Origin: Fodinibius saliphilus | GTDB taxonomy: Bacteria; Bacteroidota; Rhodothermia; Balneolales; Balneolaceae | Assembly: GCF_005869845.1 (NCBI RefSeq) | Contig: NZ_VAWF01000002.1 | Span: 1-64,000 of the forward strand | Length of the DNA: 64,000 nt | Direction of reading: 5' to 3' | In this document: one piece after another, positions 63,567 to 64,000 of the stretch | How positions within the stretch are numbered: position 1 is the first letter of the stretch | How the letters are laid out: every line of letters starts with the position of its first letter | Program-made: the position numbers and the translations under genes | The notes under the pieces: model-generated | Database searches by the model: none | What the model was told of the DNA's origin: nothing | What the model saw: only the letters and a program-made list of their open reading frames with translations

Positions 63567-64000
<434 letters not shown>

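Overview
This 64 kb window is almost entirely a flagellar, flagellin-modification and chemotaxis locus of a Gram-negative, low-to-moderate GC bacterium. L- and P-ring genes (flgH, flgI) are present, so there is an outer membrane. Gene content, protein style, sparse Shine-Dalgarno sequences and halophile-like acidic proteins suggest the FCB group, most likely Balneolota/Rhodothermota (Fodinibius-like). That placement is inference; no rRNA is present to confirm it.

Layout. (1) 1-157: start of flagellin (minus), cut by the window edge. (2) 495-14988 (minus): eight genes reading toward flagellin: a 2052-residue TPR/SPINDLY-OGT/FkbM/GT2/GT protein, a DegT aminotransferase, WbqC, an FkbM-GT protein, a NeuD/PglD-like acyltransferase, a GH43-like beta-propeller protein and two sulfotransferases. 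I read this as a flagellin glycosylation island. (3) 15582-18091 (plus): fliS, fliD, a fliT-like gene and a possible flgM. (4) 18407-19852 (plus): sigma54-dependent response regulator. (5) 19905-28537 (minus): flgF-flgG-flgA-flgH-flgI-flgJ-flgN-flgK-flgL plus a TPR gene. (6) 28932-34629 (plus): flhB-flhA-flhF-small membrane gene-fliA. (7) 35611-42110 (minus): motA-motB-fliL-fliM-fliN-fliO-fliP-fliQ-fliR. (8) 42482-54216 (minus): flgB-flgC-fliE-fliF-fliG-fliH-fliI-fliJ-motE-like-fliK-flgD-flgE. (9) 54577-55575 (plus): histidine kinase. (10) 56325-64000 (minus): chemotaxis genes: cheB (partial), two cheY, cheW, two chemoreceptors, a TonB-like gene, a tail-anchored protein and another receiver.

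Regulation can be read from the DNA. Five sites share the form TTAAGnnn-N11-nnCGATAA, close to the enteric sigma28 consensus. They lie upstream of flagellin, fliS, motA, the first chemoreceptor and cheW. Sites of the sigma54 form (GG-N10-GC) lie upstream of flgB, flgF (one mismatch), the glycosylation operon, and inside the 3' end of flhA ahead of flhF. With fliA, the GAFTGA-type activator and the kinase, this gives a hierarchy: kinase/activator, then sigma54 genes (basal body, hook, glycosylation machinery, probably fliA), then sigma28 genes (filament, motor, chemoreceptors).

The most unusual content is the giant flagellin-modification protein and its shorter paralogue, the two sulfotransferases beside flagellin, and the sigma54 control of the modification operon. 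Smaller oddities are a predicted leaderless motA mRNA, a FlgH with no lipobox cysteine, no flhG beside flhF, and an open but start-less small reading frame between flgF and flhB.
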